Of a stretch of DNA of 64,000 bases, positions 46,702 through 55,860 are shown in pieces. This DNA is from Lysobacter gummosus (GTDB taxonomy: Bacteria; Pseudomonadota; Gammaproteobacteria; Xanthomonadales; Xanthomonadaceae): contig NZ_CP011131.1 of NCBI RefSeq assembly GCF_001442805.1, positions 4,712,001-4,776,000 on the forward strand, written 5' to 3'. The notes below the pieces were generated by a model. It did no database searches, had not been told where the DNA came from, and worked only from the letters and a program-made list of their open reading frames with translations. The position numbers were made by a program, and so were the translations under genes. Each line of letters begins with the position of its first letter. Within the stretch, counting starts at the first letter, position 1.

Positions 46702-49700
46702 ATGAACAAGTCAGGGGGCCGCCTGCTGGCGGCAGCGCTGGCCTTCGCCGCGGCCGGATCGGCCCAGGCGGAGGTCGTCATCAGCCAGGTCTACAGCGGC
46801 GGCGGCAGTGCCGGCGCCAGCTTCAAAAGCGATTTCATCGAGCTGCACAACAACGGCGACACCGCGGTCGACCTGAGCGGCTGGAGCGTCCAGTACAACA
46901 TCGCCGCCAGCAACTTCGCCTGGCAGCGCACCGCGCTCAGCGGCTCCATCGCGCCCGGCGGCTACTATCTGATCAAGCAAGGCGACGGCAGCGCCGACAC
47001 CCCCGCGCTACCGGCGCCCGACGCGATCGGCACCATCCAGATGCAGACCAGCGGCGGCAAGGTGCTGCTGGTGAATCACAACAGCGCGCTCACCGGCGCC
47101 TGCCCGTCGCCGCGCATCGACGCCTTGGGCATCAGCACCACCGCCACCTGCTCGGAAACCAAACCGCTCGCCACGACGCTGGGCGTGACCACCGCGGCTG
47201 CGCGCAAGGACGGCGGCTGCAACGACACCGGCGACAACAGCCTGGATTTCGAAGTGGCTGCGCCGGCGCCGCGCAACAGCGCCTCCGCGCCGCGCCTGTG
47301 CAGCGGCGGTCTGCCGTCGCTGACGGTGCAGGATGTCGCGGTGGATGAAGGCAACACCGGCCAGACCGCGGCGACCGTGACCGTCCGCCTGGACCGACCG
47401 GCCAGCGCCGGCGGCGTCAGCTTCCAGTACGTCACCCGCGACGGTACGGCCACGGCCGGTTTGGACTACCTCGCGCAAACCGCCGGCAGCGCGACCATCG
47501 CCGCCGGCCAGAGCGAAGTCAGCGTGATCGTGCCGGTGCTCGGCGATACCACGCCGGAGCCGAACGAAACCGCGTTCGTCGATCTGAGCAATATCGTCGG
47601 CGCCAGCGGCGCGGATATCAGCGGCCAGATCATGATTCGAAACGACGATGTGACTATCACCGCGATCGGCGCCGTGCAGGGCTCCGGCGATGTGTCGCCG
47701 CTCAATGGCCGGCTGGTGACCATCGAAGGCATAGTCACCGGCCGCAAGGACGATGGGTTCTTCGTGCAGACCCCCGACGGCGCCGACGATCAGAATCCGG
47801 CCACCTCCGAAGGCATCTTCGTCTTCGTCGGCTTCGCTCCGCCGGCCGCGGCGGCAACCGGCAATCTGGTCCGCGTGACCGGCACGGTGGTCGAGTTCGT
47901 GCCCACCGCCGACCTGAATCAGGCGCCCAGGACCCAGATCGGCGGCTCACCCAGCATCGTCTTTCTCACTGATCAGACGACGCTGCCCGCACCGGTGTAT
48001 GACAACGCCGCGCTCGCCACCGGCAACCTCGAACGTTACGAAGGCATGCGCATCTACGTGTCCGGCCTTACCGTAATGGGACCGGGCAAGGGCGCGCTCA
48101 ACGAAACCGCTGCCGCCACGACCACCAACGGAGTCTTCTACGGCACGACGGACAGCCCGCGACCGTTCCGCGAGGAGGGCTACAGAGCCGGCGATCCGCC
48201 GCCCCCCGGAGGCGACAATCCGCAGTGGGATTTCAATCCGGAATTGATTGCGGTAGACAGCGACGCGCTCGGCTATAGCCAACTGGACTTGGGCTATGGA
48301 ACCCACGTCCTGCAGTTCAAGGGCATCCTCGATTACAGCGCTCGTCGCTATACGGTGTTGATGGACCCCGACACCATGGCCGACTTCCAGCGACCGTTCC
48401 TGGAAGATCAGCCTATCGCCGTGGCCGCTTCGCAAACCGATACCGCTGACGGCCCGGGCGTAACCGTGGCGATGTATCCGTCGCTGCGATTGTTCGACGC
48501 GGCCAACGATCCGGTCATCGCCGAGCCGGTGATGATTCCGGCCGCGTTCGACCGCCGCGTGGCCAAGGCCTCGCTCGGCGTGCGCGATTACCTGAAGCTG
48601 CCGGATATTCTCGGCCTGACCGATATCGAAAATCTGGCCACGCTGCAGACGCTGGCCGCGCGCATCAACAGCGATGCCGTCGCCGCGGGCCAACCCGATC
48701 CGCGCTATGTGGCGCATTTGCTCGAAGGCAACGACGCGCTCGGCCTGGACCCGGGTTATCTGGTCAAGACCGCGGACGTGTTGCCGGGCAAGCCGCGCGT
48801 GGAAGTGGTGTCCATCGCGCAACTCGGCAAGGACACGGTCTGGGTGGATCGCACCGGCAACACCGCTGTGCTCAACGATCGACCGCCGTTGGTGCTCAAT
48901 GCAGTCGTGCACTACGCCGACGGCCGCGACTTCCCGCTCAGCGCCGTGCTGGTGAATCAGCAGTCCGCCGACGGCATCGTTCCCAACGACTTGAACGGCA
49001 AAAACCTGCGGCTCAAGCGGCAGCGGCAGGCCGAGTTCCTGGCCGGCTATCTCAACCAGCGCCAGATCAACGAACCGGCCACCCGTCTGATTGTGCTGGG
49101 CGATTTCAACTCGCCGCAGTTCAACGACGCCTATGCCGACGTGGTCAACGTCGTGACCGGCACGCCCAGTCTGGATGAAACCACCGCGGTTCCGGGCGAC
49201 GGCGCGGATCTGGTCGAGCCGAACCTGATCAATCTCGCCGATATCGTTCCCGCGACCGAACGCTACACCTCGGTCGCCGAGGGCAATGCGCAAAGTCTGG
49301 ATCATGTACTGGTCAACGAAACCACGGTGGCCGCTACGACTTCGATCGAGCTCAGCCGTGCACGCATCAACGCCGACTTCCCCGAAACCCATCGCAATCA
49401 GCCCGACTCGGCCTTGCGCCTGTCCGATCGCGATCCGACGGTTGTGTACTTGCTGCCGCCGCCACGCGCTGACCTCGGCGTGACCGCGATTGCAAGCTCC
49501 GGTTTTATCCCGACCAATGAGAACTACCACTTCACGGTCACCGTGACCAATCACGGCCCCAGCCGCGCCAGATCCATAGGCGTGGGTTTCGCGTTGGACA
49601 CCGAGTCGCCGGCATTCCTCGAACCGGTCACCGCAACCGGCGCGAATTGGAGCTGCGATCAATCGCAAATCGCCAACGGCAAGACAACGGTGGCATGCAG

Positions 49701-49917
49701 CACCGCCATCATGTCCGCCAATGAGGTCGCCAAGTTCGATGTCACCGGGCCTGCCGCATGGGTTCAGGACTTCATCAACAAGGGCATCAAGCTGGCGGTC
49801 TCGGTCGATGCTCAGTCCGAAGACGTTCAACTTGGCAACAACTCGGCGCAGGCCTGGGTCGGGCATGCGGAAGAAGTGCCGGGACCGGGACCCTGCTGTG
49901 AATCGGTGGACATGTGA
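46702..49917 (+). CDS. Giant secreted lamin-tail/Calx-beta/EEP-nuclease-like protein 3 (active site altered)
   Basis: A 1071-aa paralogue of the previous gene. It has a signal peptide (1-23), a lamin-tail domain, one Calx-beta (about 205-310), an OB-like segment from 319, an EEP domain (588-921) and a DUF11-like tail (921-1060). It has no PPC domain. Asp801/Asn803 (GDFNS) and Asp867 (SLDHVLV) are retained. The metal Glu is Asp641 (LTDIEN), the His of VHQ is Asn752 (LVNQQS), and the catalytic His of SDHDP is Arg910 (SDRDP). A good ribosome-binding site (aagggagttac) supports ATG 46702. Activity is doubtful; a DNA- or surface-binding role is possible. Confidence 0.85.
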   Translation: MNKSGGRLLAAALAFAAAGSAQAEVVISQVYSGGGSAGASFKSDFIELHNNGDTAVDLSGWSVQYNIAASNFAWQRTALSGSIAPGGYYLIKQGDGSADTPALPAPDAIGTIQMQTSGGKVLLVNHNSALTGACPSPRIDALGISTTATCSETKPLATTLGVTTAAARKDGGCNDTGDNSLDFEVAAPAPRNSASAPRLCSGGLPSLTVQDVAVDEGNTGQTAATVTVRLDRPASAGGVSFQYVTRDGTATAGLDYLAQTAGSATIAAGQSEVSVIVPVLGDTTPEPNETAFVDLSNIVGASGADISGQIMIRNDDVTITAIGAVQGSGDVSPLNGRLVTIEGIVTGRKDDGFFVQTPDGADDQNPATSEGIFVFVGFAPPAAAATGNLVRVTGTVVEFVPTADLNQAPRTQIGGSPSIVFLTDQTTLPAPVYDNAALATGNLERYEGMRIYVSGLTVMGPGKGALNETAAATTTNGVFYGTTDSPRPFREEGYRAGDPPPPGGDNPQWDFNPELIAVDSDALGYSQLDLGYGTHVLQFKGILDYSARRYTVLMDPDTMADFQRPFLEDQPIAVAASQTDTADGPGVTVAMYPSLRLFDAANDPVIAEPVMIPAAFDRRVAKASLGVRDYLKLPDILGLTDIENLATLQTLAARINSDAVAAGQPDPRYVAHLLEGNDALGLDPGYLVKTADVLPGKPRVEVVSIAQLGKDTVWVDRTGNTAVLNDRPPLVLNAVVHYADGRDFPLSAVLVNQQSADGIVPNDLNGKNLRLKRQRQAEFLAGYLNQRQINEPATRLIVLGDFNSPQFNDAYADVVNVVTGTPSLDETTAVPGDGADLVEPNLINLADIVPATERYTSVAEGNAQSLDHVLVNETTVAATTSIELSRARINADFPETHRNQPDSALRLSDRDPTVVYLLPPPRADLGVTAIASSGFIPTNENYHFTVTVTNHGPSRARSIGVGFALDTESPAFLEPVTATGANWSCDQSQIANGKTTVACSTAIMSANEVAKFDVTGPAAWVQDFINKGIKLAVSVDAQSEDVQLGNNSAQAWVGHAEEVPGPGPCCESVDM

Positions 49918-50660
49918 TCGCTGACGATATCGGTCGCGACGCATAAGGCTGCTTCAAGGGTGTGGCCGGCAGGTTGCGGTCATGCATCTTCCGGTTCGGT
50001 CCAGCTCGATGGCCGGCACCCACAAACTCCGGCTTCGGCCGGAGTTTGTGCATTCAGCTCAGGCAAGCGGCTCAGAGACCGGCGCAAGCGCGTTCAGTCC
50101 AGCAACCGTCAACCTCATTGTGTTTGCCAAAACAGGCGACTGGTCGCCACTCGGTTGTTCGCGGTTGTCATCGATATCCATACGACCAGGTCTTGTCGAA
50201 TCCGGACCGCCGACTCTCGCAAAGTCTCAGTTCGCATATCGGTATGAGCGATCTTCGCGATGCACTACGCATACGTACGGGCTTCACGCGCCAAGGACCT
50301 AATCGTCTCACCGCAAAAACGTAAGTGTCGGCTGCACATGAGAAAACCGGCGCAAGCATATTCGGCCGCTTCCTCAATGATCGACGCAACCGGCTTGTCG
50401 CCGGTCGCAAACTGCGACGCCTAGCGGTTTTCGCCCCGCAATGCATGCCGCAGCGCGCAACGGCGCTTAACGCGGGTTTCGGTATCATTCGCGGCAGACG
50501 CGGCGCCCCGCCAGGGTGTCGCGGCTTTAGCCCGGCCCGGAACTACCCGCTGTAATCGCGGTCTCCGGACCCAGCCGTCTGAAGCTGACCAGCGCGCCCG
50601 GCACTGGATCCGGGACCGGAACGATTCGGACCTCATCCCCACCCGTGAGGACCTTCCGCG
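49918..50660. other. Intergenic region without a recognised gene
   Basis: 743 bp between secreted protein 3 and the dehydrogenase operon. Apart from the 30-nt hairpin at 50021-50050 I see no supported ORF, RNA or repeat-family copy. Its codon usage in all frames is unlike the neighbours. The operon promoter should lie near the 3' end. Confidence 0.6.
50021..50050. terminator. Perfect 13-bp hairpin with TTCG loop
   Basis: cacaaactccggc-ttcg-gccggagtttgtg. The UUCG loop closed by C-G is exceptionally stable in RNA. It lies 104 nt after the last secreted paralogue. No T-tract follows on either strand, so it is either a processing/stability hairpin or a weak terminator. Confidence 0.55.
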
Positions 50661-51734
50661 ATGACCGTCGCCGCGACGTTCGAAATCGAATATCTCCAAT
50701 ACCTCGGCGCAGACGGCAAACCCGTCGCCGAGATTCCCGCCGCGTTCAAGGACGCCAACACGCTGCTGCCGCTGTTCAAGCAGATGCTGTTCGTGCGCAC
50801 CTTCGATACCAAGGCCATCGCTTTGCAACGCACCGGCAAGCTCGGCACCTATGCCGCCTGCCTGGGCCACGAAGCCACCCATGTCGGCATCGGCGGCTCG
50901 ATGCTGCCCGACGACGTGTTCGCGCCGAGCTATCGCGAATACGGCGCCCAGTTCATGCGCGGCGTGCAACCGCGCGAAGTGCTGCTGTACTGGGGCGGCG
51001 ACGAGCGCGGCAACGACTTCGCCGGCCCGCGTAAAGACTTCGCCTGGTCGGTGCCGATCTCCACCCAATGCCTGCATGCCGCCGGCGGCGCGCTGGCGTT
51101 CAAGCTGCGCAAGGAAACCAACCTCGCCGTGGCCTGCTGCGGCGACGGCGGTTCGTCGAAGACCGACTTCTACGCTGCGCTCAACTCTGCCGGCGCTTAT
51201 CAGTTGCCGCTGATCCTGTGCGTGATCAACAACGGCTGGGCGATCTCGGTGCCGCGCTCGGCGCAGACCGGCGCCAAGACGCTGGCGCAGAAGGGCCTGG
51301 CCGGCGGCCTGCATTGCCTGCAAGTGGACGGCAACGATCTGATCGCGGTGCTCGAAGGCATGCGCCGCGCCGCGGAACTGGCGCGCAGCGGCCAGGGCGG
51401 CAGCGTGATCGAGTTCATGACCTACCGCCTGCACGATCACACCACCGCCGACGATGCGCGCCGCTACCGCGACGATGCCGAAGTCAAGGATGCATGGACG
51501 CGCGATCCGATGCCGCGCCTGCGCACTTATCTCACCGATCAGGGCGTGTGGAACGAAGAACTCGAAAAAGCCTGGGCCGAGGAATGCGGCAAGAAGGTCG
51601 ATATCGAGATCAACGCCTACCTGGAAACGCCGGTGCAGCCGGTCGAGGCCATGTTCGATTATCTCTACGCCGACATGCCGGCGGATCTGCAGGCGCAGCG
51701 CGCCGAAGTACTTGCTCTGGAGGGTCGTCGATGA
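50661..51734 (+). CDS. pdhA: 2-oxoacid dehydrogenase E1 component, alpha subunit (PdhA/BkdA type)
   Basis: A 357-aa thiamine-diphosphate enzyme subunit. The cofactor motif runs GDGGSSKTDFYAALNSAG to INNGWAISVP (GDG...NN). Phosphorylation-loop-type and beta-contact segments include YRLHDHTTADDARRYRDD. It decarboxylates pyruvate or branched-chain 2-oxoacids with the beta subunit. The alpha2beta2 architecture and the production of iso-branched fatty acids by this family of bacteria make a branched-chain substrate plausible, but the sequence alone does not decide. Its stop overlaps the beta start (ATGA). Confidence 0.92.
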   Translation: MTVAATFEIEYLQYLGADGKPVAEIPAAFKDANTLLPLFKQMLFVRTFDTKAIALQRTGKLGTYAACLGHEATHVGIGGSMLPDDVFAPSYREYGAQFMRGVQPREVLLYWGGDERGNDFAGPRKDFAWSVPISTQCLHAAGGALAFKLRKETNLAVACCGDGGSSKTDFYAALNSAGAYQLPLILCVINNGWAISVPRSAQTGAKTLAQKGLAGGLHCLQVDGNDLIAVLEGMRRAAELARSGQGGSVIEFMTYRLHDHTTADDARRYRDDAEVKDAWTRDPMPRLRTYLTDQGVWNEELEKAWAEECGKKVDIEINAYLETPVQPVEAMFDYLYADMPADLQAQRAEVLALEGRR

Positions 51735-52762
51735 ACGTCGCGACGAAAGCCAACGTGGATACGAGTCAGCCGGTGGCCACGCCCGCCGCGATCACCCTGA
51801 TCGAAGCGATCACGCAGGCGCTCGCCTACGAGATGCGTAACGACGACACCGTGCTGGTGCTCGGCGAAGACGTAGGCGTCAACGGCGGCGTGTTCCGCGC
51901 CACCGCCGGTCTGCAGCAGATCTTCGGCAGCGAGCGCGTGCTCGACACGCCGCTGGACGAAACCACCATCGCCGGCCTCACCGTCGGCTTGGCCGCGCAG
52001 GGCATGAAGCCGGTGGCCGAAGCGCAGTTCGACGGCTTCGTCTATCCGATGCTCGATCACATCATCTGCCACGCCGCGCGCTTCCGTCACCGCACCCGCG
52101 GCCGCCTGACCTGCCCGATGGTGCTGCGCGTGCCGTGGGGCGGCGGCATCCGCGCGCCGGAACATCACAGCGAAGCCAACGAGGCCTTGTTCACCAACGT
52201 GCCGGGCCTGCGCGTGGTGCTGCCGTCCTCGCCGGCGCGCGCCTACGGCCTGCTGCTGGCGGCGATCCGCGATCCGGACCCGGTGATCTTCTACGAACCC
52301 AAGCGCATCTATCGCCAGTACAAGGAAGTGGTCGCCGACGACGGCGAAGCGCTGCCGCTGGACGTGTGCTACGTGCTGCGCGACGGCAGCGACATCACCC
52401 TGGTCAGCTGGGGCGCGCAGGTCAAGGAAACCCTGGAAGCGGCGGACAAACTCGCCGGCGAAGGGATCAGCGCGGAAGTGATCGACGTCGCCACGCTCAA
52501 GCCGCTGGACTTCGCCACCATCGCCGAATCGGTGGCCAAGACCGGCCGCTGCGTGATCGTGCACGAAGCCCCGCGCACCGCCGGCTTCGGCGCCGAGATC
52601 GCCGCGCGCCTGGCCGAGGAGTCGATGTACGACCTACTCGCGCCGGTCGAGCGCGTCACCGGCTACGACACCCACATCCCGCTGTTCCGCCTGGAGATGA
52701 AGTACCTGCCCAGCGTCGACAAGATCGTCGCCGCGGCCAAGCGCGCGCTCGGCCACGGCTGA
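51731..52762 (+). CDS. pdhB: 2-oxoacid dehydrogenase E1 component, beta subunit (PdhB/BkdB type)
   Basis: A 343-aa transketolase-like beta subunit. It shows VLVLGEDVGVNGGVFRATAG, RVLDTPLDETTIAGLTVGLA, RVPWGGGIRAPEHHSE, VIFYEPKRIYRQYKE, and the C-terminal domain EVIDVATLKPLDFATI with VIVHEAPRTAGFGAEIAA. The start overlaps the alpha stop by 4 nt. It forms the alpha2beta2 tetramer that reductively acylates the E2 lipoyl group. Confidence 0.94.
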   Translation: MNVATKANVDTSQPVATPAAITLIEAITQALAYEMRNDDTVLVLGEDVGVNGGVFRATAGLQQIFGSERVLDTPLDETTIAGLTVGLAAQGMKPVAEAQFDGFVYPMLDHIICHAARFRHRTRGRLTCPMVLRVPWGGGIRAPEHHSEANEALFTNVPGLRVVLPSSPARAYGLLLAAIRDPDPVIFYEPKRIYRQYKEVVADDGEALPLDVCYVLRDGSDITLVSWGAQVKETLEAADKLAGEGISAEVIDVATLKPLDFATIAESVAKTGRCVIVHEAPRTAGFGAEIAARLAEESMYDLLAPVERVTGYDTHIPLFRLEMKYLPSVDKIVAAAKRALGHG

Positions 52763-52763
52763 C

Positions 52764-53120
52764 ATGCGCGCGCTCGTCGTCGCCGACTATCGCACCCGGC
52801 ATCACGATCCCATCCGCTTCGAGGCGGGTGAGATCGTGCAGTTGGGCGAGCGCGACGACGAGTGGCCCGCCTTCGTCTGGACCCGCGTCGCCGACGGCCG
52901 CGCCGGCTGGGCGCCGTGCGATCTGCTGCGCCCGCTGGACGCCGGACGCGCCGAAGCCTTGTGCGGTTACGACGCACGCGAGCTCGACGTGTCCGTCGGC
53001 CAGTCGCTGCGGCTGCTCGACGAACTCGGCGGCTGGTGGTGGGCGCAACGCGAACACGACGGCGCGCAGGGCTGGGTGCCCGCACGCCATCTGCGAATCC
53101 TCCAAGGCGATGCGTCGTGA
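52764..53120 (+). CDS. Tandem SH3-like domain protein in the dehydrogenase operon
   Basis: A 118-aa cytoplasmic protein made of two SH3-like barrels. The first spans about residues 1-58 (MRALVVADYRTRHHDPIRFE, VQLGERDDEWPAFVWTRV, GRAGWAPCDLLRPL) and the second about 60-116 (ALCGYDARELDVSVGQSLRL, GGWWWAQREHDGAQGWVPARHLRIL). There is no signal peptide, unlike bacterial SH3b cell-wall proteins. It begins 1 nt after the beta stop and precedes E2 by 40 nt, so it is an integral operon member. A scaffold role between E1 and E2 is an inference. Confidence 0.85.
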   Translation: MRALVVADYRTRHHDPIRFEAGEIVQLGERDDEWPAFVWTRVADGRAGWAPCDLLRPLDAGRAEALCGYDARELDVSVGQSLRLLDELGGWWWAQREHDGAQGWVPARHLRILQGDAS

Positions 53121-53160
53121 CGCCGCGTCGCCCTCCCTTCTTTCAGAGACGATCCCGTTT

Positions 53161-54525
53161 ATGAGCGATACCAAGACCTTCCTGCTTCCCGACCTCGGCG
53201 AAGGCCTGCCCGACGCGACCATCGTCGAATGGGCGGTCAAGGTCGGCGACACGATCCGCCTCGACGACACCCTGGTGTCGATGGAAACCGCCAAGGCGGT
53301 GGTGGAAGTGCCTTCGCCCGTGTCGGGCAAGGTGCTCAAGCTCGCCGGCGCCGCCGGCGATATCGTCGTCACCGGCGCGATGCTGGCCGAGTTCGAACTC
53401 GACCCCAGCCAGCCGCAGCGCGCCGATGGGCAAGATACCGGGCATCACCACGGCGGCGGTCATGCGCCGGCGCCTCAAGCGCCTGCCGCATCCGCCGAAC
53501 CGGCCGCACCGGCGAAACCCGCCGAAGGCGGCGAGCGCGCTGACAGCGGCACCGTGGTCGGTGCGATGCAATCCTCCGACGCGGTGCGCAGCGAACAAGC
53601 CGTCGCGGTCGGCGGGGTCAAGGCGATGCCGGCGGTGCGCGCGCTCGCGCGCAAGCTCGGCGTCGATCTGAGCCGCGTGCGCGCCACCGGTACTGACGGC
53701 GTGGTCACCAACGACGACGTCAAGCGCGCCGCCGCCGACGGTTCGGCCAAGATCGGCGCGGCCCCCGCCGCGGCGGTCGCGGCTCCTGCCCGCGCGCCGA
53801 TCGCCGAAGCGCCGGCCGCGCCTTCGCGCAGCACCTTGTCGCAGTCCGGCCGTCCGATGCGTACCCAGCCGCCGGGCGTGGCCGCGACCGGCCAGCCGGA
53901 ACAGCTCAAGGGCGTGCGCCGCAACATGGCGCGGGTAATGGCCGACGCGCACAGCAAGGTCGTGCCGACCACGCTCGCCGACGACGCCGACATCCACGCC
54001 TGGGCGCCGGGCAACGACATCACCGGCCGCCTGGTGCGCGCGATCGTCGTCGCCTGCAAGACCGTGCCGGCGTTGAATGCCTGGTTCGACGGCGACAAGC
54101 TCACCCGCACCCTGCATCCGCACGTGGACATCGGCATCGCCGTGGACACCGACGATGGCCTGTTCGTGCCGGCGCTGCGCAATGCCGACGTGCTCGATTC
54201 GCGCGGCGTGCGCGAAGCGATCAACCGTCTGCGCGTGCAGGTCGAAGACCGCAGCATTCCGGCCTCGGAACTCACCGGCTACACGATCTCGCTGTCGAAC
54301 TTCGGCATGTTCGCCGGCCGTTACGCCACCCCGGTGGTGGTGCCGCCGACGGTGGCGATCATCGCCGCCGGCAAAGGCCGTCATCAGATGACGCCGGTGA
54401 TGGGCGGCTTCGAATCGCACAAAGTGATTCCGCTGTCGCTGACCTTCGATCACCGCGCCTGCACCGGCGGCGAAGCCGCGCGCTTCCTCAAGGCGATGAT
54501 CGACGATCTGGCCCGCGCGAATTAA
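53161..54525 (+). CDS. 2-oxoacid dehydrogenase E2 component (dihydrolipoamide acyltransferase)
   Basis: A 454-aa protein. It has an N-terminal lipoyl domain (about 1-80, lipoyl Lys45 in VSMETAKAVVEV), an Ala/Pro/His-rich linker, a peripheral-subunit-binding domain (about 158-195, PAVRALARKLGVDLSRVRATG), and a C-terminal catalytic domain (about 240-454). The active-site motif, normally H-x-x-x-D-G, reads HRACTGGEA here, with His431 kept and Thr435 in place of Asp. The acyl group is not determinable. It is the last gene of the operon and is followed by an intrinsic terminator. No E3 gene is adjacent. Confidence 0.92.
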   Translation: MSDTKTFLLPDLGEGLPDATIVEWAVKVGDTIRLDDTLVSMETAKAVVEVPSPVSGKVLKLAGAAGDIVVTGAMLAEFELDPSQPQRADGQDTGHHHGGGHAPAPQAPAASAEPAAPAKPAEGGERADSGTVVGAMQSSDAVRSEQAVAVGGVKAMPAVRALARKLGVDLSRVRATGTDGVVTNDDVKRAAADGSAKIGAAPAAAVAAPARAPIAEAPAAPSRSTLSQSGRPMRTQPPGVAATGQPEQLKGVRRNMARVMADAHSKVVPTTLADDADIHAWAPGNDITGRLVRAIVVACKTVPALNAWFDGDKLTRTLHPHVDIGIAVDTDDGLFVPALRNADVLDSRGVREAINRLRVQVEDRSIPASELTGYTISLSNFGMFAGRYATPVVVPPTVAIIAAGKGRHQMTPVMGGFESHKVIPLSLTFDHRACTGGEAARFLKAMIDDLARAN

Positions 54526-54567
54526 GCCGTAGCGCATCGCCGCGCGGCACGCGCGAAAGCAAGCAAC

Positions 54568-54599
54568 CAACGCCCCGATTCCGGGGCGTTGTGTTTTTT
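54568..54599 (+). terminator. Intrinsic terminator of the dehydrogenase operon
   Basis: caacgccccg / cggggcgttg stem with an attc loop, then gtgtttttt. It lies 43 nt beyond the E2 stop. Confidence 0.92.
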
Positions 54600-54720
54600 A
54601 CCGGCGCGTTTCGCCGCGAACTTTCGCGCGCAAGCCTCGCGCGCGGGCGACAGCTGAACGACAGGTAAGAAAAACGTCTTCGCCGAGCGCGACTGCGATC
54701 ACGGTCGATGCCGCGCGTGC

Positions 54721-54775
54721 GTCCAGGAATAAAAAATTTACATAACAAACAGGTAACGAATACCGCTAGCGTCGG
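54721..54775 (+). promoter_or_regulatory. AT-rich putative promoter region of M23 peptidase 1
   Basis: A rare AT-rich patch (aataaaaaatttacataac...) in the 357-bp gap 54526-54882, upstream of the first M23 gene. Exact -35 and -10 boxes cannot be assigned with confidence. The rest of the gap shows only the terminator at 54568. Confidence 0.35.
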
Positions 54776-54882
54776 CTTGCGACTCCGGCGTCGCGCGTCC
54801 CCTCCCCTGGCGGGACCAGAGGCGTCGGAGTCGCAACCCTTCAGCGAGCCGCGCCGGCTCGCCCAATTAGCGAGGAAACACC

Positions 54883-55680
54883 ATGAACCATCTCCCGCGC
54901 CGCGCCTTCGCGCTGGCGTCCCTGGCTTCGTGCCTGCTGGCCGCGAACGCGGCCCAGGCCGCGCCGAATTTCCAGATGCCCTTCGCCTGCAACGATGTAT
55001 GGGTCGCCAACACCTGGGACGGTCACAAGCCGGGCAATTCGGTCGATATGAACCGCCCCGCCGGCGACAGCCGTTCCACCGCCGGCTCCACCGTGGTCGC
55101 CTCCGCCGCCGGCACCGTCGTTACTTCGACTTATTCCAACAACACCGGTTACGGCAACTACATCGTCATCGATCACGGCGGCGGTTGGAAAACCCTGCAC
55201 GCGCATCTGCAATCGCGTGCGGTCTCCGCCGGCGCCAGCGTGCGCCAGGGCCAGAAGATCGGCGCGGTCGGCAACACCAGCGCGCTGTACAACCTCGCCC
55301 CGCACCTGCACTACGAACAGATCTACAACGGCGCGGTGCAGAAGGCGACGTGGAACGGCGTGGCGTTGCGGTACTTCGAGAAGAAGAACTACAAGAGCCA
55401 GAACAGTTGCGGCAGCGGCGGCGGCGTCACCGGCACGGTAAAGACCGCCGGCTTGGCCCTGAACGTGCGCTCCGGCCCGGGCACCAACTACAGCATCGTC
55501 GATTCGGTCGCCAACGGCAGCACCGTGAGCATCCGCTGCCAGAAGACCGGCGAGAGCATCAGCGGCACCTACGGCACCAGCAACATCTGGAACAACATCG
55601 GCGCCAGCGGCAGCAACAAGTACATCCCCGACGCCTACACCCACACCGGTTCCGACGGCCGCGTCGCGCCGGATTGCTGA
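54883..55680 (+). CDS. Secreted M23 metallopeptidase with C-terminal SH3-like domain, copy 1
   Basis: A 265-aa exported zinc peptidase. The signal peptide is about 1-27 (AANAAQA). The M23/LytM domain has His48 and Asp55 (DGHKPGNSVDMN), His106/His108 (TLHAHLQ) and His141/His143 (PHLHYEQ). The C-terminal SH3b-like domain (about 187-265) has the ALNVRSGPGTNYSIVDSV motif and paired cysteines. It probably cleaves peptidoglycan cross-bridges of competing bacteria. The H-x6-D spacing differs from the common H-x3-D. It is 180 nt ahead of a close paralogue. Confidence 0.9.
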   Translation: MNHLPRRAFALASLASCLLAANAAQAAPNFQMPFACNDVWVANTWDGHKPGNSVDMNRPAGDSRSTAGSTVVASAAGTVVTSTYSNNTGYGNYIVIDHGGGWKTLHAHLQSRAVSAGASVRQGQKIGAVGNTSALYNLAPHLHYEQIYNGAVQKATWNGVALRYFEKKNYKSQNSCGSGGGVTGTVKTAGLALNVRSGPGTNYSIVDSVANGSTVSIRCQKTGESISGTYGTSNIWNNIGASGSNKYIPDAYTHTGSDGRVAPDC

Positions 55681-55860
55681 TACGCCGCGCAGCGGCAACG
55701 GCCGCGGCATCGACAAGACGCGCAGCGATCAGCGCGCCGATCCGCGCACCGAAGTTCCATGCAATACGCAATACGCCCCACGCCGTACCGACACCGCCTC
55801 GGCACCCACGTAACCGGGGCCTCTAGCGTTCTCCCATTCATCGCTCAAGAGGTTTCCGAC

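Noticed and set aside
49982..50302. Plus-strand ORF of 106 codons after secreted protein 3
   Set aside because: No ribosome-binding site, signal, domain or GC-biased codon pattern; it overlaps the TTCG hairpin and alternative frames of similar length.
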